NCBI GenBank assembly: GCA_022711195.1
Contig: JAKLFN010000039.1
Span: 1 to 12,570 of the forward strand
DNA length: 12,570 nt
Reading direction: 5' to 3'
From: Bacteroidota bacterium
GTDB lineage: Bacteria > Bacteroidota > Bacteroidia > Bacteroidales > VadinHA17
Shown here: positions 6,835 to 12,570 of the stretch, one piece after another
How positions within the stretch are numbered: position 1 is the first letter of the stretch
How the letters are laid out: every line of letters starts with the position of its first letter
Translations under genes and position numbers: made by a program
The notes under the pieces: model-generated
What the model was told of the DNA's origin: nothing
Database searches by the model: none
What the model saw: only the letters and a program-made list of their open reading frames with translations

Positions 6835-6939
6835 TTCACGTAATTATAGTGCTTTTCGTGAATATAAGGTATAATATGGTAAGTATTCACGATTTTATAT
6901 CCCATTTCGTGAATACCTATTATTTTTTTATTATCTTTG
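6835..6939 (+). promoter_or_regulatory. Fic promoter with two identical-geometry operator palindromes
   Basis: Four half-sites occur in alternating orientation: TTCACG (6835-6840), CGTGAA (6857-6862), TTCACG (6886-6891), CGTGAA (6908-6913). They form two inverted repeats, each TTCACG-N16-CGTGAA, offset by exactly 51 bp. The second extends to perfect 10-base arms, GTATTCACGA (6883-6892) and TCGTGAATAC (6907-6916). TATCTTTG at 6932-6939 is a full -7 match; the expected -33 position (about 6909-6912) falls on the last half-site, as expected for a repressor operator. The predicted transcript start is near 6946, before the ATG at 6970. Confidence 0.75.
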
Positions 6940-6969
6940 TCTGATTGCAATCAAAACTACGGCGCTACC

Positions 6970-7827
6970 ATGTTAAAACAAATAGCAGCATACCGGGAAA
7001 GATACTTCAGTAATCTCTCTGGAAGGGAGTCACTGGTCAGGATTATTGACGAGGCTGAAGTTCCTGAACATGTTTACAACTCAAATGCCATAGAGAACAG
7101 CACCCTTACCCTTGAGGAGACTGAAAAGATCCTTGAACAGGTAGCTCTTGACAGGTACATTAACGAGAGAGAAATTTTCGAAGCCAGGAACCTGGCAAGG
7201 GTTGTCGGATACATCTCAGGGAAAGCATCAGAGAAAGACCTGGATATCGAAATGATGCTTCTACTTCATAAAATGCTGATGACAAACATTAACAGTGAAG
7301 TAGCTGGCCGGTTCAGACAGCCGGGAGAGTATGTGAGAGTCGGTACATATATTGCACCACCTCCGGAGCGGGTTGAGGAGATGATTACCGGGATGCTCTA
7401 CAGCTATAAGGCAGTATTCGATAACACAACCATCATCAAAAGGCTGGCAAGACTTCATCTGACATTTGAGCATATCCATCCCTTCATTGATGGTAATGGA
7501 AGGATCGGCAGGGTGATTATAAATTATCTGCTTGTGCGCGAGGGTTATGTCCCGGTAAATATCAAGTTTATCGACCGACAGAAGTATTATGAAGCATTCA
7601 GTGAATTTGACCTAGAGGAGAAAACGGAAATTATGGAAGATATCCTTTTCAAAGCCCTCACAAACAGTTATCACAAACGACTGGCCTATCTTGAAGGTAA
7701 AGAAATAATAAGCCTGGGAGAATACTCAAGAAGGCTGAAACTGTCACATTCCAACCTTCTTAATAAAGCCAAACGTCAGACTATAGAAGCTTTCCTTGAA
7801 AAGGGAACCTGGAAAATTGGTATCTGA
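6970..7827 (+). CDS. Fic-domain protein AMP-transferase (class II) with C-terminal winged-helix-like tail
   Basis: 285 residues. Fic enzymes transfer AMP (rarely another group) from ATP to a hydroxyl side chain of a target protein. The active-site motif HPFIDGNGRIGR (170-181) is complete, with catalytic H170 and the GNGR anion-binding segment. An N-terminal inhibitory helix, SNAIEN at 38-43, matches the (S/T)xxxE(G/N) pattern with E42 as the blocking Glu, so this is a self-inhibited class II Fic, not a toxin needing a separate antitoxin. The last 38 residues (248-285: SLGEYSRRLKLSHSNLLNKA, then KRQTIEAFLEKGTWKIGI) look like an excisionase/MerR-type winged helix with a G-x-W-x-I wing. ATG at 6970 is chosen because the TTG at 6937 lies inside the -7 element. 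Operators upstream suggest autoregulation (inference). Confidence 0.92.
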   Translation: MLKQIAAYRERYFSNLSGRESLVRIIDEAEVPEHVYNSNAIENSTLTLEETEKILEQVALDRYINEREIFEARNLARVVGYISGKASEKDLDIEMMLLLHKMLMTNINSEVAGRFRQPGEYVRVGTYIAPPPERVEEMITGMLYSYKAVFDNTTIIKRLARLHLTFEHIHPFIDGNGRIGRVIINYLLVREGYVPVNIKFIDRQKYYEAFSEFDLEEKTEIMEDILFKALTNSYHKRLAYLEGKEIISLGEYSRRLKLSHSNLLNKAKRQTIEAFLEKGTWKIGI

Positions 7828-7862
7828 TCCGCTCTCATCAATGATTCAACCTGTACAATTAA

Positions 7863-8345
7863 TTATTTTGCAGGTTGTTTCGGAGTATTCTCTTCAACCC
7901 ATTTCTTCTGCTCGGGAGTCAGCAGTCCCATTACCTTTGCCTTGTGAGATTCCCTGAGCTCTTTCATCTTTGACTGCATGTCAATTCTGAGTTTTTCCAT
8001 TTCTGCCATCTGCTTTCCCTTCAGGTCGGCAATATCCTTTTTCTGTTTGTCGGTGAGGTTCGGGATGTTCTCCATTGCCCTCATTCCCGGAAACTGCTGC
8101 CGGAAGCCAGGATATTCCGGTCTGAATCCGGGAGTCCTGTTCATGCTTCTGCCAGGCTGGTAAAATTCATGCCTCATGCCCATCTGTCCGTAACCGGGTT
8201 GTACAAATCTGTGTTCCATTCTCATCCTGCCCATGGTGGCAGAATCAGGTCTCATCCCTCCCATCCCGCGCTGTGCGCTGACCGGGAAAACCGCTGCTGT
8301 CATCAACACCAGCATTATTACTGCAATTATTCCTCTGTTTTTCAT
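7863..8345 (-). CDS. Spy/CpxP-like periplasmic protein, Met-rich
   Basis: 160 residues starting at the ATG at 8345; the apparent earlier start at 8351 is a TTG. A signal peptide (MKNRGIIAVIMLVLMTAAVF, ending PVSAQ) is followed by a low-complexity Met/Gly/Arg region at about 26-90, with eight Met between residues 28 and 68 and a repeated H-x-F-x-Q-P-G unit. The C-terminal half is helical and carries two LTxxQ motifs, LTDKQ (97-101) and LTPEQ (142-146), separated by a charged coiled-coil-like helix, as in Spy and CpxP. Those family members are periplasmic chaperones or stress/metal sensors. The Met-rich part might bind copper or silver ions (inference). A hairpin lies in the upstream region at 8387-8406. 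No clear TAnnTTTG promoter was found. It converges with Fic, 35 bases apart. Confidence 0.8.
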   Translation of the reverse strand: MKNRGIIAVIMLVLMTAAVFPVSAQRGMGGMRPDSATMGRMRMEHRFVQPGYGQMGMRHEFYQPGRSMNRTPGFRPEYPGFRQQFPGMRAMENIPNLTDKQKKDIADLKGKQMAEMEKLRIDMQSKMKELRESHKAKVMGLLTPEQKKWVEENTPKQPAK

Positions 8346-8386
8346 TTTCAATTTATTTAAGTTAAAAACTTCTCTTCTTTAACACT

Positions 8387-8406
8387 ATCTGACGAAGCCG
8401 TCAGAT
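8387..8406. promoter_or_regulatory. Perfect 8-bp palindrome upstream of the Spy-like gene
   Basis: ATCTGACG, a 4-base loop (AAGC) and CGTCAGAT form a perfect stem, 41 bases upstream of the ATG at 8345. No T-tract follows on the minus strand, so it is not a normal terminator of the upstream HD gene. It could be an operator or a 5' leader hairpin of the Spy-like mRNA. Confidence 0.5.
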
Positions 8407-8510
8407 CATGCTGTTTAAGAGATAGACAATTGAAAATTGATTTTATTCTGCAAATCAGAGAATTAACAAATCATTAACCTTGAAAGTCAGGAGGAGCGCT
8501 CGGGGGTGCT

Positions 8511-9083
8511 CTACCGGCGGGGCGAGTATTTAGATCTTCCCTCCTCCAGTGCCTGGTCAAATAAGGATTCAAGTTTGGGATTTACACCCCTTATTCCTGC
8601 AACCACCTGTTCTGACCAGTCGAGATATCTTATGATCCTGGCCAGCGGCCATCTGCGGGGAGGGTTGCTGGTCACATCCTTAACATTCATGATCTTGTCG
8701 GCAAGCTTCAGTTTCCTCGCTTTTACCGACAGGTATGGAGCATGTTCCACCTGAAGGCGCTTACGTTCTTTTTTCCCAAGGCTCTTATCATCTGTTACTT
8801 CCAGGGTAACAGAAAGAACCTCTTCACCAAATTCGTGCCGAATCAGGTCAACGAGTTTCTTCTTTTCCTTTTTCCCGTTTACGGTATCCTCAACCACATC
8901 GTGAAGGATTGCGGCTGTCAGAAGGACAGCATCATGCTCGCCGCCTTCACCCGCAAGCAGGTTTGCAACCTGGATAGGATGATTTATATAAGGTGATTTG
9001 TCCCTTCCTTTCCGGAATTGTTTCCGGTGACGCACTGCGGCGAACTCGAGGGCTTTCAGAATTTGTGGAAGCTGATTCATCAT
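8511..9083 (-). CDS. HD-domain small alarmone hydrolase ((p)ppGpp 3'-pyrophosphohydrolase-like, MESH1-type)
   Basis: 190 residues made of one HD domain like the hydrolase half of RelA/SpoT, without synthetase, TGS or ACT domains, which is the small alarmone hydrolase layout. Visible residues: PYINHPIQVANLL (31-43) with metal ligand H35; ILHDVVEDT (59-67) with H61-D62 and catalytic E65-D66; and KLADKIMNVKDV (126-137) with D129. These match the Mn-binding and catalytic set known in MESH1 and SpoT. Expected reaction: removal of the 3' pyrophosphate of (p)ppGpp. NADPH, which human MESH1 also hydrolyses, or other nucleotides are possible. It follows the MATE gene on the same strand with a gap of 12 bases and has no promoter of its own in that gap, so the two are very likely co-transcribed. 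Confidence 0.86.
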   Translation of the reverse strand: MMNQLPQILKALEFAAVRHRKQFRKGRDKSPYINHPIQVANLLAGEGGEHDAVLLTAAILHDVVEDTVNGKKEKKKLVDLIRHEFGEEVLSVTLEVTDDKSLGKKERKRLQVEHAPYLSVKARKLKLADKIMNVKDVTSNPPRRWPLARIIRYLDWSEQVVAGIRGVNPKLESLFDQALEEGRSKYSPRR

Positions 9084-9095
9084 TATCAGATAAAA

Positions 9096-10439
9096 CTAAA
9101 TAATCTTTTTCAATTTTCCGAGCTGCCACCTTAGGACGATGAGTGTCAGCAGCGAAGAGGCGAAATCTGCAACAGGCCCGGCCAGCCATACTCCCTTGAG
9201 CGTCCAGAAATGAGGAAGGATTAAGAGTGCGGGGATCAGGAAGAGCACCTGCCGCGATAACGACAGGAATATCGAAAACCGTGCCTTGCCGATAGACTGG
9301 AAAAAGCTGGCAGTCACAATCTGGAACCCCACTATCGGGAACAGCATAAGATTAAGCCTCATGCCCATCACTGCCAGGTTAATGAGTTCGTCGTTATTTG
9401 TAAATGCAGAAGCAATAGTTCGGGGAAAGATCTCTGCCAGTAGGAACATGAAAGTAGTGACGCAGGTGGCAGCAAAGACTGTCAGCTTAAAAGCCCTGAG
9501 CGACCGGGAAATTTTCTGTGCACCGTAGTTATAACCGACGATTGGCTGCATTCCCTGGTTGAATCCGATCACAACCATGGCAGCAAGGTTTGCTATGCTG
9601 GAAATAATACCGAATGCTCCAATGGCATAATCACCCCCGTATTTTCTAAGGCTGAGGTTGAAGATCGAAATGACGAGGCTTCCGAATAACAGCATCAGGA
9701 AATTTGACATCCCGATAGAAATAATATCTCCGATTATCACTTTCTTCAGTTTCATGTAACCCGGCAGAAACCGGACGAAACTATCAAGCCTTGTGAAATG
9801 AATAACAGCTGTAACCGTCCCCACGGCCTGTGCAATCACCGTTGCCAGCGCTGCCCCTCGGATACCCCAGTCAAACACAAAGATGAAGAGAGGGGCAAGA
9901 ACAAGATTTACCACAACGGTTGTCAGGGTAATGATCATAGCCTTGCCCGGGTAACCAGACGCCCTGATGATATTGTTAAGCCCTAAATAAAGATGTGTGA
10001 ATACGTTTCCTATCAGAATGACCTGCATAAACTCCTTCGCAAAAGGAAGAGTATCCCTGCTGGCACCAAGAGCATAAAGAATCGGCTCTAGGAAGATAAA
10101 AACCAGAAGCCCGATGGTTATCCCAAAGATCAGGTTCAGCATCACAGCGTTGCCGAGGATCAGTGTTGCACCTTTCCTGTCGTGCTGCCCGAGCCGTATT
10201 GAAACCATGGCGCTTGCCCCTACTCCGACCATCGACCCAAAAGCTGCAGTTATGTTCATCAGAGGGAAGGTAAGCGCGAGACCTGAGATGGCAAGAGGGC
10301 CAACACCCTGACCAATGAATATCCTGTCGATGATATTATAAACTGAGGCGGCTGCCGTGGCGATTATTGCCGGTAAAGAATAATTTAAAAGCAGCTTACC
10401 CACTTTTTCCACCCCCAGATCGTTGGCGGTACCCTTCAT
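9096..10439 (-). CDS. MATE family multidrug/cation antiporter
   Basis: 447 residues with about twelve predicted membrane segments in two related halves. Typical MATE segments are visible near the N-terminus (LLLNYSLPAIIATAAASVYN, then IIDRIFIGQGVGPLAISGLALTFP) and at the start of the second half (GFNQGMQPIVGYNYGA). MATE proteins export drugs, dyes or metabolites in exchange for Na+ or H+; this one resembles the MepA-like bacterial branch, and the substrate is unknown. The ATG at 10439 is used because the upstream in-frame start at 10472 is a TTG that lies outside the predicted transcript. A promoter is visible at 10459-10490. It is the first gene of a probable operon with the HD alarmone hydrolase and is divergent from the alpha/beta hydrolase, with only 26 bases between start codons. 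Confidence 0.93.
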   Translation of the reverse strand: MKGTANDLGVEKVGKLLLNYSLPAIIATAAASVYNIIDRIFIGQGVGPLAISGLALTFPLMNITAAFGSMVGVGASAMVSIRLGQHDRKGATLILGNAVMLNLIFGITIGLLVFIFLEPILYALGASRDTLPFAKEFMQVILIGNVFTHLYLGLNNIIRASGYPGKAMIITLTTVVVNLVLAPLFIFVFDWGIRGAALATVIAQAVGTVTAVIHFTRLDSFVRFLPGYMKLKKVIIGDIISIGMSNFLMLLFGSLVISIFNLSLRKYGGDYAIGAFGIISSIANLAAMVVIGFNQGMQPIVGYNYGAQKISRSLRAFKLTVFAATCVTTFMFLLAEIFPRTIASAFTNNDELINLAVMGMRLNLMLFPIVGFQIVTASFFQSIGKARFSIFLSLSRQVLFLIPALLILPHFWTLKGVWLAGPVADFASSLLTLIVLRWQLGKLKKII

Positions 10440-10453
10440 TCTTGTTAAATTTA
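10423..10453 (+). promoter_or_regulatory. Candidate promoter of the alpha/beta hydrolase gene
   Basis: TTG (10423-10425), a 20-base spacer and TAAATTTA (10446-10453), which differs from TAnnTTTG only at the last base. Transcription would start near 10460, giving a very short leader before the ATG at 10466 or a slightly longer one before the ATG at 10475. The -33 part lies within the coding region of the divergent MATE gene. Confidence 0.35.
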
Positions 10454-10458
10454 AGGGC

Positions 10459-10490
10459 CAAATATATGACAATTATGAAGACAACAGCAA
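10459..10490 (-). promoter_or_regulatory. Promoter of the MATE-HD operon
   Basis: On the minus strand, TTG (10488-10490), a 21-base spacer and TATATTTG (10459-10466), a full match to the -7 element. The start of transcription would be near 10452, 13 bases before the MATE ATG. The promoter overlaps the first codons of the divergent hydrolase gene. Confidence 0.55.
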
Positions 10491-11470
10491 AATGGCTTTC
10501 AGGAATAATATTGTTGGCCGTGATAATCTATTTATCGGGTCCTCAACCGTCAAAACCGGATTTTACCACTCCTGACTTCAATCTGCCGGGATCGCTGGCA
10601 GAACTCGAAAAGATGGTTAATGAAAGTGAATCAGCCGTAAAAGGATTAAGACCAGGCAACGAAGCCAGGATAGTGTGGGCCGACACGGCGGTTAAGCAGA
10701 AGACTAAGGTTGCCATACTGTACCTTCATGGCTTTTCGGCAAGCCAGGCTGAAGGAGAACCCGTTCATCGAAACCTGGCAAAGAAATATAATGCCAACCT
10801 GTATCTCTCAAGGCTCTCAGAACATGGTATCGATGCCGGCGACAGCACAATGATAAATCTTACTGCAGAAAATTATTTCATATCGGCCGAAAGAGCTCTG
10901 GAAATCACAAAAAGGATCGGCGACGAAGTAATAGTAATAGGAACATCTGCGGGAGGTGCCTTAACACTTTTCCTTGCCTCGAGGCATCCTGAAATAAAAG
11001 CCATCGTCCTCTATTCACCATGTGTTGCTCTATACGACAAAGGAGCAGCAATTCTCGACAATCCATGGGGATTGCAGGTTGGCAGAAAGGTAAAGAAAGG
11101 CCTGACAGCGAAATTCGAACCCTCAGGCGAGGATCATGCCAGGAACTGGGTTATGGAGTATAGGTTGGAGGCGCTGGTAGCTCTTCAGGATCTTGTTACA
11201 AACACGATGAAGGCGGAGACATTTGAGAAGGTCATGTGCCCGGTGTTCCTTGCATACTATTATAAGAATGAAGAAGAACAGGACAAAACCGTTTCGGTGC
11301 CTGCCATGCTTGAGATGTTCGAACAGCTCGGAACACCACCGGATATGAAGAGAAAAATGGCATTCCCGGAAACAGGGGCTCATGTAATTGCATCGTACAT
11401 CAGGTCGAAGGACTGGCAGAGCGTTCAAAATGAAACCGATAAATTCCTTTCGGAAATTGTGAAACCCTGA
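10466..11470 (+). CDS. Membrane-anchored alpha/beta hydrolase (serine hydrolase)
   Basis: 334 residues from the ATG at 10466; the ATG at 10475 (MKTTAKWL) is an equally good start. One N-terminal membrane segment (WLSGIILLAVIIYLSG) probably anchors the enzyme with its catalytic domain in the periplasm. Alpha/beta hydrolase marks: LYLHGFSASQAEG (85-97) with the HG oxyanion segment, the nucleophile elbow GTSAGG (159-164) with S161, a candidate acid near D273 (EEEQDKTVS) and the catalytic His H306 (PETGAHVIAS). The layout fits the S33-like/lysophospholipase group; the substrate is unknown. There is no lipobox Cys. The gene is divergent from MATE and ends four bases before the large 8-bp repeat array. 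Confidence 0.88.
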   Translation: MTIMKTTAKWLSGIILLAVIIYLSGPQPSKPDFTTPDFNLPGSLAELEKMVNESESAVKGLRPGNEARIVWADTAVKQKTKVAILYLHGFSASQAEGEPVHRNLAKKYNANLYLSRLSEHGIDAGDSTMINLTAENYFISAERALEITKRIGDEVIVIGTSAGGALTLFLASRHPEIKAIVLYSPCVALYDKGAAILDNPWGLQVGRKVKKGLTAKFEPSGEDHARNWVMEYRLEALVALQDLVTNTMKAETFEKVMCPVFLAYYYKNEEEQDKTVSVPAMLEMFEQLGTPPDMKRKMAFPETGAHVIASYIRSKDWQSVQNETDKFLSEIVKP

Positions 11471-11474
11471 CAGC

Positions 11475-11634
11475 TGTACCACTGCGCCCCTGTGCCTCTA
11501 CACCCCTGTGCCTCTGTGCCCCTGAGCCTCTGTTCCCCTGCGCCCCTGAGCCTCTGCGCCTCTGCGCCTCTGTACCTCTACACCCCTGCGCCCTTACACC
11601 CCTGTGCCCCTGCACCCCTGCACCCCTGCGCCCT
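11475..11634. repeat. Degenerate 8-bp tandem array, 20 units (TGNNCCYC)
   Basis: From 11475 the sequence divides into exactly 20 octamers with no insertion or deletion, for example TGCGCCCC, TGTGCCTC, TACACCCC, TGAGCCTC, TGCACCCC. T at position 1 and CC at positions 5-6 are present in all 20 units; position 2 is G in 17. The other positions vary over a small set. The plus strand has 81 C and 29 G in 160 bases. The array fills the whole convergent gap between the hydrolase stop and the stop codon of the pseudouridine synthase at 11635. Open frames across it on both strands are artefacts of the repeat. Confidence 0.92.
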
Positions 11635-12504
11635 TTACTTATATCTTTCGTCTTTAAGCTTAAGTGAGAGAAAACCCGCCGGCATCTGCGATTTTACAAT
11701 TACCTCCCTTCCTGTCACAGGATGTGGAAATGACAGCGAGTATGCATGGAGTCTGACCCTTCGCTTAAATTCCGCAGAAGCACCATATTTCCTGTCGCCG
11801 ACTATCGGACAGGCAATATCAGACAGGTGAACACGTATCTGGTTTTTGCGTCCTGTATCAGTCTTTATATCAAGCAGGGTGTTATTACCGACCTGCTTTA
11901 ATGTCTTAAAGTTTGTCACGGAATATTTTGCTCCAGGGCGTTCGGCCCCTGAATGGACTTTCTGTGATTTATCTTCATAGAGCCAGCTGCGGATAGTTCC
12001 TTCAGGTTCTTTTGGTGTTCCTTCAACCAGCGCGTAATAGTGTTTCTCTGTCTCCTGCCAACGCTCTTTTATTGTGTCCATTATCTCCTGGGATTTTGCG
12101 AACAGAAGTACCCCGGATACTTCCTTGTCGAGGCGGTGCACCACATGTGCTCTTGTCCGGCCTTTGCTCCTGTTTTTCAGAAAAAGTGACAATATTTCCT
12201 GTATGTTAAGGCTGCCATCGGTGCTTGATGTAGAGATACCTGCCGGTTTATCCACGACAATAACATCCTCATCTTCAAATAAGACAGCAAACGGCAATCC
12301 GGCTTTTGCAGCAATACCTGCTTCCTTGTTTATTAAAAAAACATCTCCCGGCTTCAGGGAGTAAGAATGAAGTGTTACCGGCTTATCATTTATACGGATG
12401 GTTCCGCTCTGCAGAAGTTTCTTTATCCTTGTGCGGGGAGAATCGGGATAGAGCTCCGTAAGAAACTCGATCAGGGTCGCAGATTTTTTTACTGTTGCTC
12501 TCAT
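11635..12504 (-). CDS. RluA-family RNA pseudouridine synthase
   Basis: 289 residues. The N-terminus is an S4-like RNA-binding domain (about 8-60: TRIKKLLQSGTIRINDKPV, then LKPGDVF). The catalytic domain includes VIVVDKPAGI (81-90), the active-site segment HRLDKEVSGVLLFAKS (123-138) with nucleophile D126, and the late motif GRKNQIRVHL with the GDRKYG turn. RluA-family enzymes turn specific uridines of rRNA or tRNA into pseudouridine; the exact site (RluC/RluD-like or other) cannot be read here. The family's usual HRLDxxTSG has Val in place of Thr. The stop codon abuts the 8-bp array. The start ATG at 12504 is the only good one, with a candidate -7 element, TATCTTTA, at 12524-12531 on the minus strand. 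Confidence 0.92.
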   Translation of the reverse strand: MRATVKKSATLIEFLTELYPDSPRTRIKKLLQSGTIRINDKPVTLHSYSLKPGDVFLINKEAGIAAKAGLPFAVLFEDEDVIVVDKPAGISTSSTDGSLNIQEILSLFLKNRSKGRTRAHVVHRLDKEVSGVLLFAKSQEIMDTIKERWQETEKHYYALVEGTPKEPEGTIRSWLYEDKSQKVHSGAERPGAKYSVTNFKTLKQVGNNTLLDIKTDTGRKNQIRVHLSDIACPIVGDRKYGASAEFKRRVRLHAYSLSFPHPVTGREVIVKSQMPAGFLSLKLKDERYK

Positions 12505-12523
12505 ATTTTTTGAGGTGAAGCTG

Positions 12524-12531
12524 TAAAGATA
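12524..12531 (-). promoter_or_regulatory. Candidate -7 element of the pseudouridine synthase gene
   Basis: On the minus strand TATCTTTA, one base off TAnnTTTG, 19 bases before the ATG at 12504. The expected -33 region falls within the 7-bp repeat array, where no TTG is present. Confidence 0.4.
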
Positions 12532-12542
12532 GAAATAATTCG

Positions 12543-12570
12543 GGCGTCAGGCGTCAGGCGTCAGGCGTCG
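12543..12570. repeat. 7-bp tandem repeat GGCGTCA, running off the window end
   Basis: Three exact copies of GGCGTCA (12543-12563) and a fourth with one change (GGCGTCG, 12564-12570). The array continues past the window, so its full length is unknown. It lies 38 bases upstream of the pseudouridine synthase start codon. Confidence 0.85.

Noticed and set aside
6669..6944. 91-codon plus-strand open frame before Fic
   Set aside because: It runs through the Fic operators and promoter, its end is AT-rich low complexity, and no domain or sensible start context is visible.
7847..7877. CAACCTG/CAGGTTG inverted repeat between Fic and the Spy-like gene as a shared terminator
   Set aside because: 7-bp arms with a 17-base loop, one arm inside the coding region, and only short T-runs; likely chance.
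8470..8512. GAGCGCTC palindrome after the HD gene as terminator
   Set aside because: Short, with no T-tract on the minus strand.
5046..9083. CYTH, Fic and HD proteins as one nucleotide-signalling defence island
   Set aside because: They are on mixed strands with separate promoters and unrelated genes between them; no effector or nuclease gene is present.
11475..11634. CRISPR array
   Set aside because: Units are 8 bp and contiguous; there are no spacers of 25-40 bp and no cas genes.
11400..11830. Open frames on both strands across the octamer array
   Set aside because: Their peptides are products of the 8-bp repeat (RHRG/EAQ-like or PLxLCxPAP-like) and they overlap real genes.

Overview
The window reads as chromosomal DNA of a free-living or plant-matter-degrading Bacteroidota, most likely of the order Bacteroidales or a close relative. 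The signs are a secreted polysaccharide lyase ending in a type IX secretion (T9SS) sorting domain, Bacteroidota-type promoters (TTG, about 20 bases, then TAnnTTTG) before several genes, A-rich start regions without strong Shine-Dalgarno sites, and several small families common in that phylum. No tRNA, rRNA, CRISPR, transposase or phage gene was seen. It looks like ordinary core and accessory chromosome, not an island.

Layout. 1-1281 (+) is the 3' part of a rhamnogalacturonan lyase (PL11-type) with carbohydrate-binding and T9SS domains. 1397-2647 (+) is a DEAD-box RNA helicase. 2714-3991 (-) is an exported PQQ-like beta-propeller protein. Divergent from it, 4099-5018 (+) is a two-gene unit with a 4-base overlap: a four-helix membrane protein and an NADPH-dependent FMN reductase. 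Then come minus-strand genes for a CYTH-domain phosphohydrolase/cyclase (5046-5558), a DUF3592-like membrane protein (5640-6026) and an exported NTF2-like protein (6175-6624). A Fic-domain AMP-transferase (6970-7827, +) has its own elaborate operator region. Next, on the minus strand, are a Spy/CpxP-like Met-rich periplasmic protein (7863-8345) and an operon of a MATE exporter followed by a small (p)ppGpp-hydrolase-like HD protein (10439 to 8511). A membrane-anchored alpha/beta hydrolase (10466-11470, +) diverges from MATE. The last gene is an RluA-type pseudouridine synthase (11635-12504, -).

Two things deserve attention. First, the Fic gene is preceded by two inverted repeats, each TTCACG-N16-CGTGAA, set exactly 51 bp apart. 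The second reaches the expected -33 region of a clear promoter, and the Fic protein ends in what looks like an excisionase-type winged helix. This suggests a one-gene, self-regulating AMPylation module. Second, two intergenic regions (1282-1345 and 11475-11634) are degenerate tandem arrays with a strict 8-bp period, in which only a CC pair (plus a T in the second array) is fixed. Both start at the 3' end of a plus-strand gene, and their sense strand is C-rich and G-poor. That fits Rho-dependent termination and may explain why no good hairpin-plus-U-tract terminator is visible in this window. A 7-bp array (GGCGTCA) starts upstream of the pseudouridine synthase promoter and runs off the window end.

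Promoter, operator and terminator calls come from reading motifs by eye. Protein family calls rest on recognised motifs, not on database searches.
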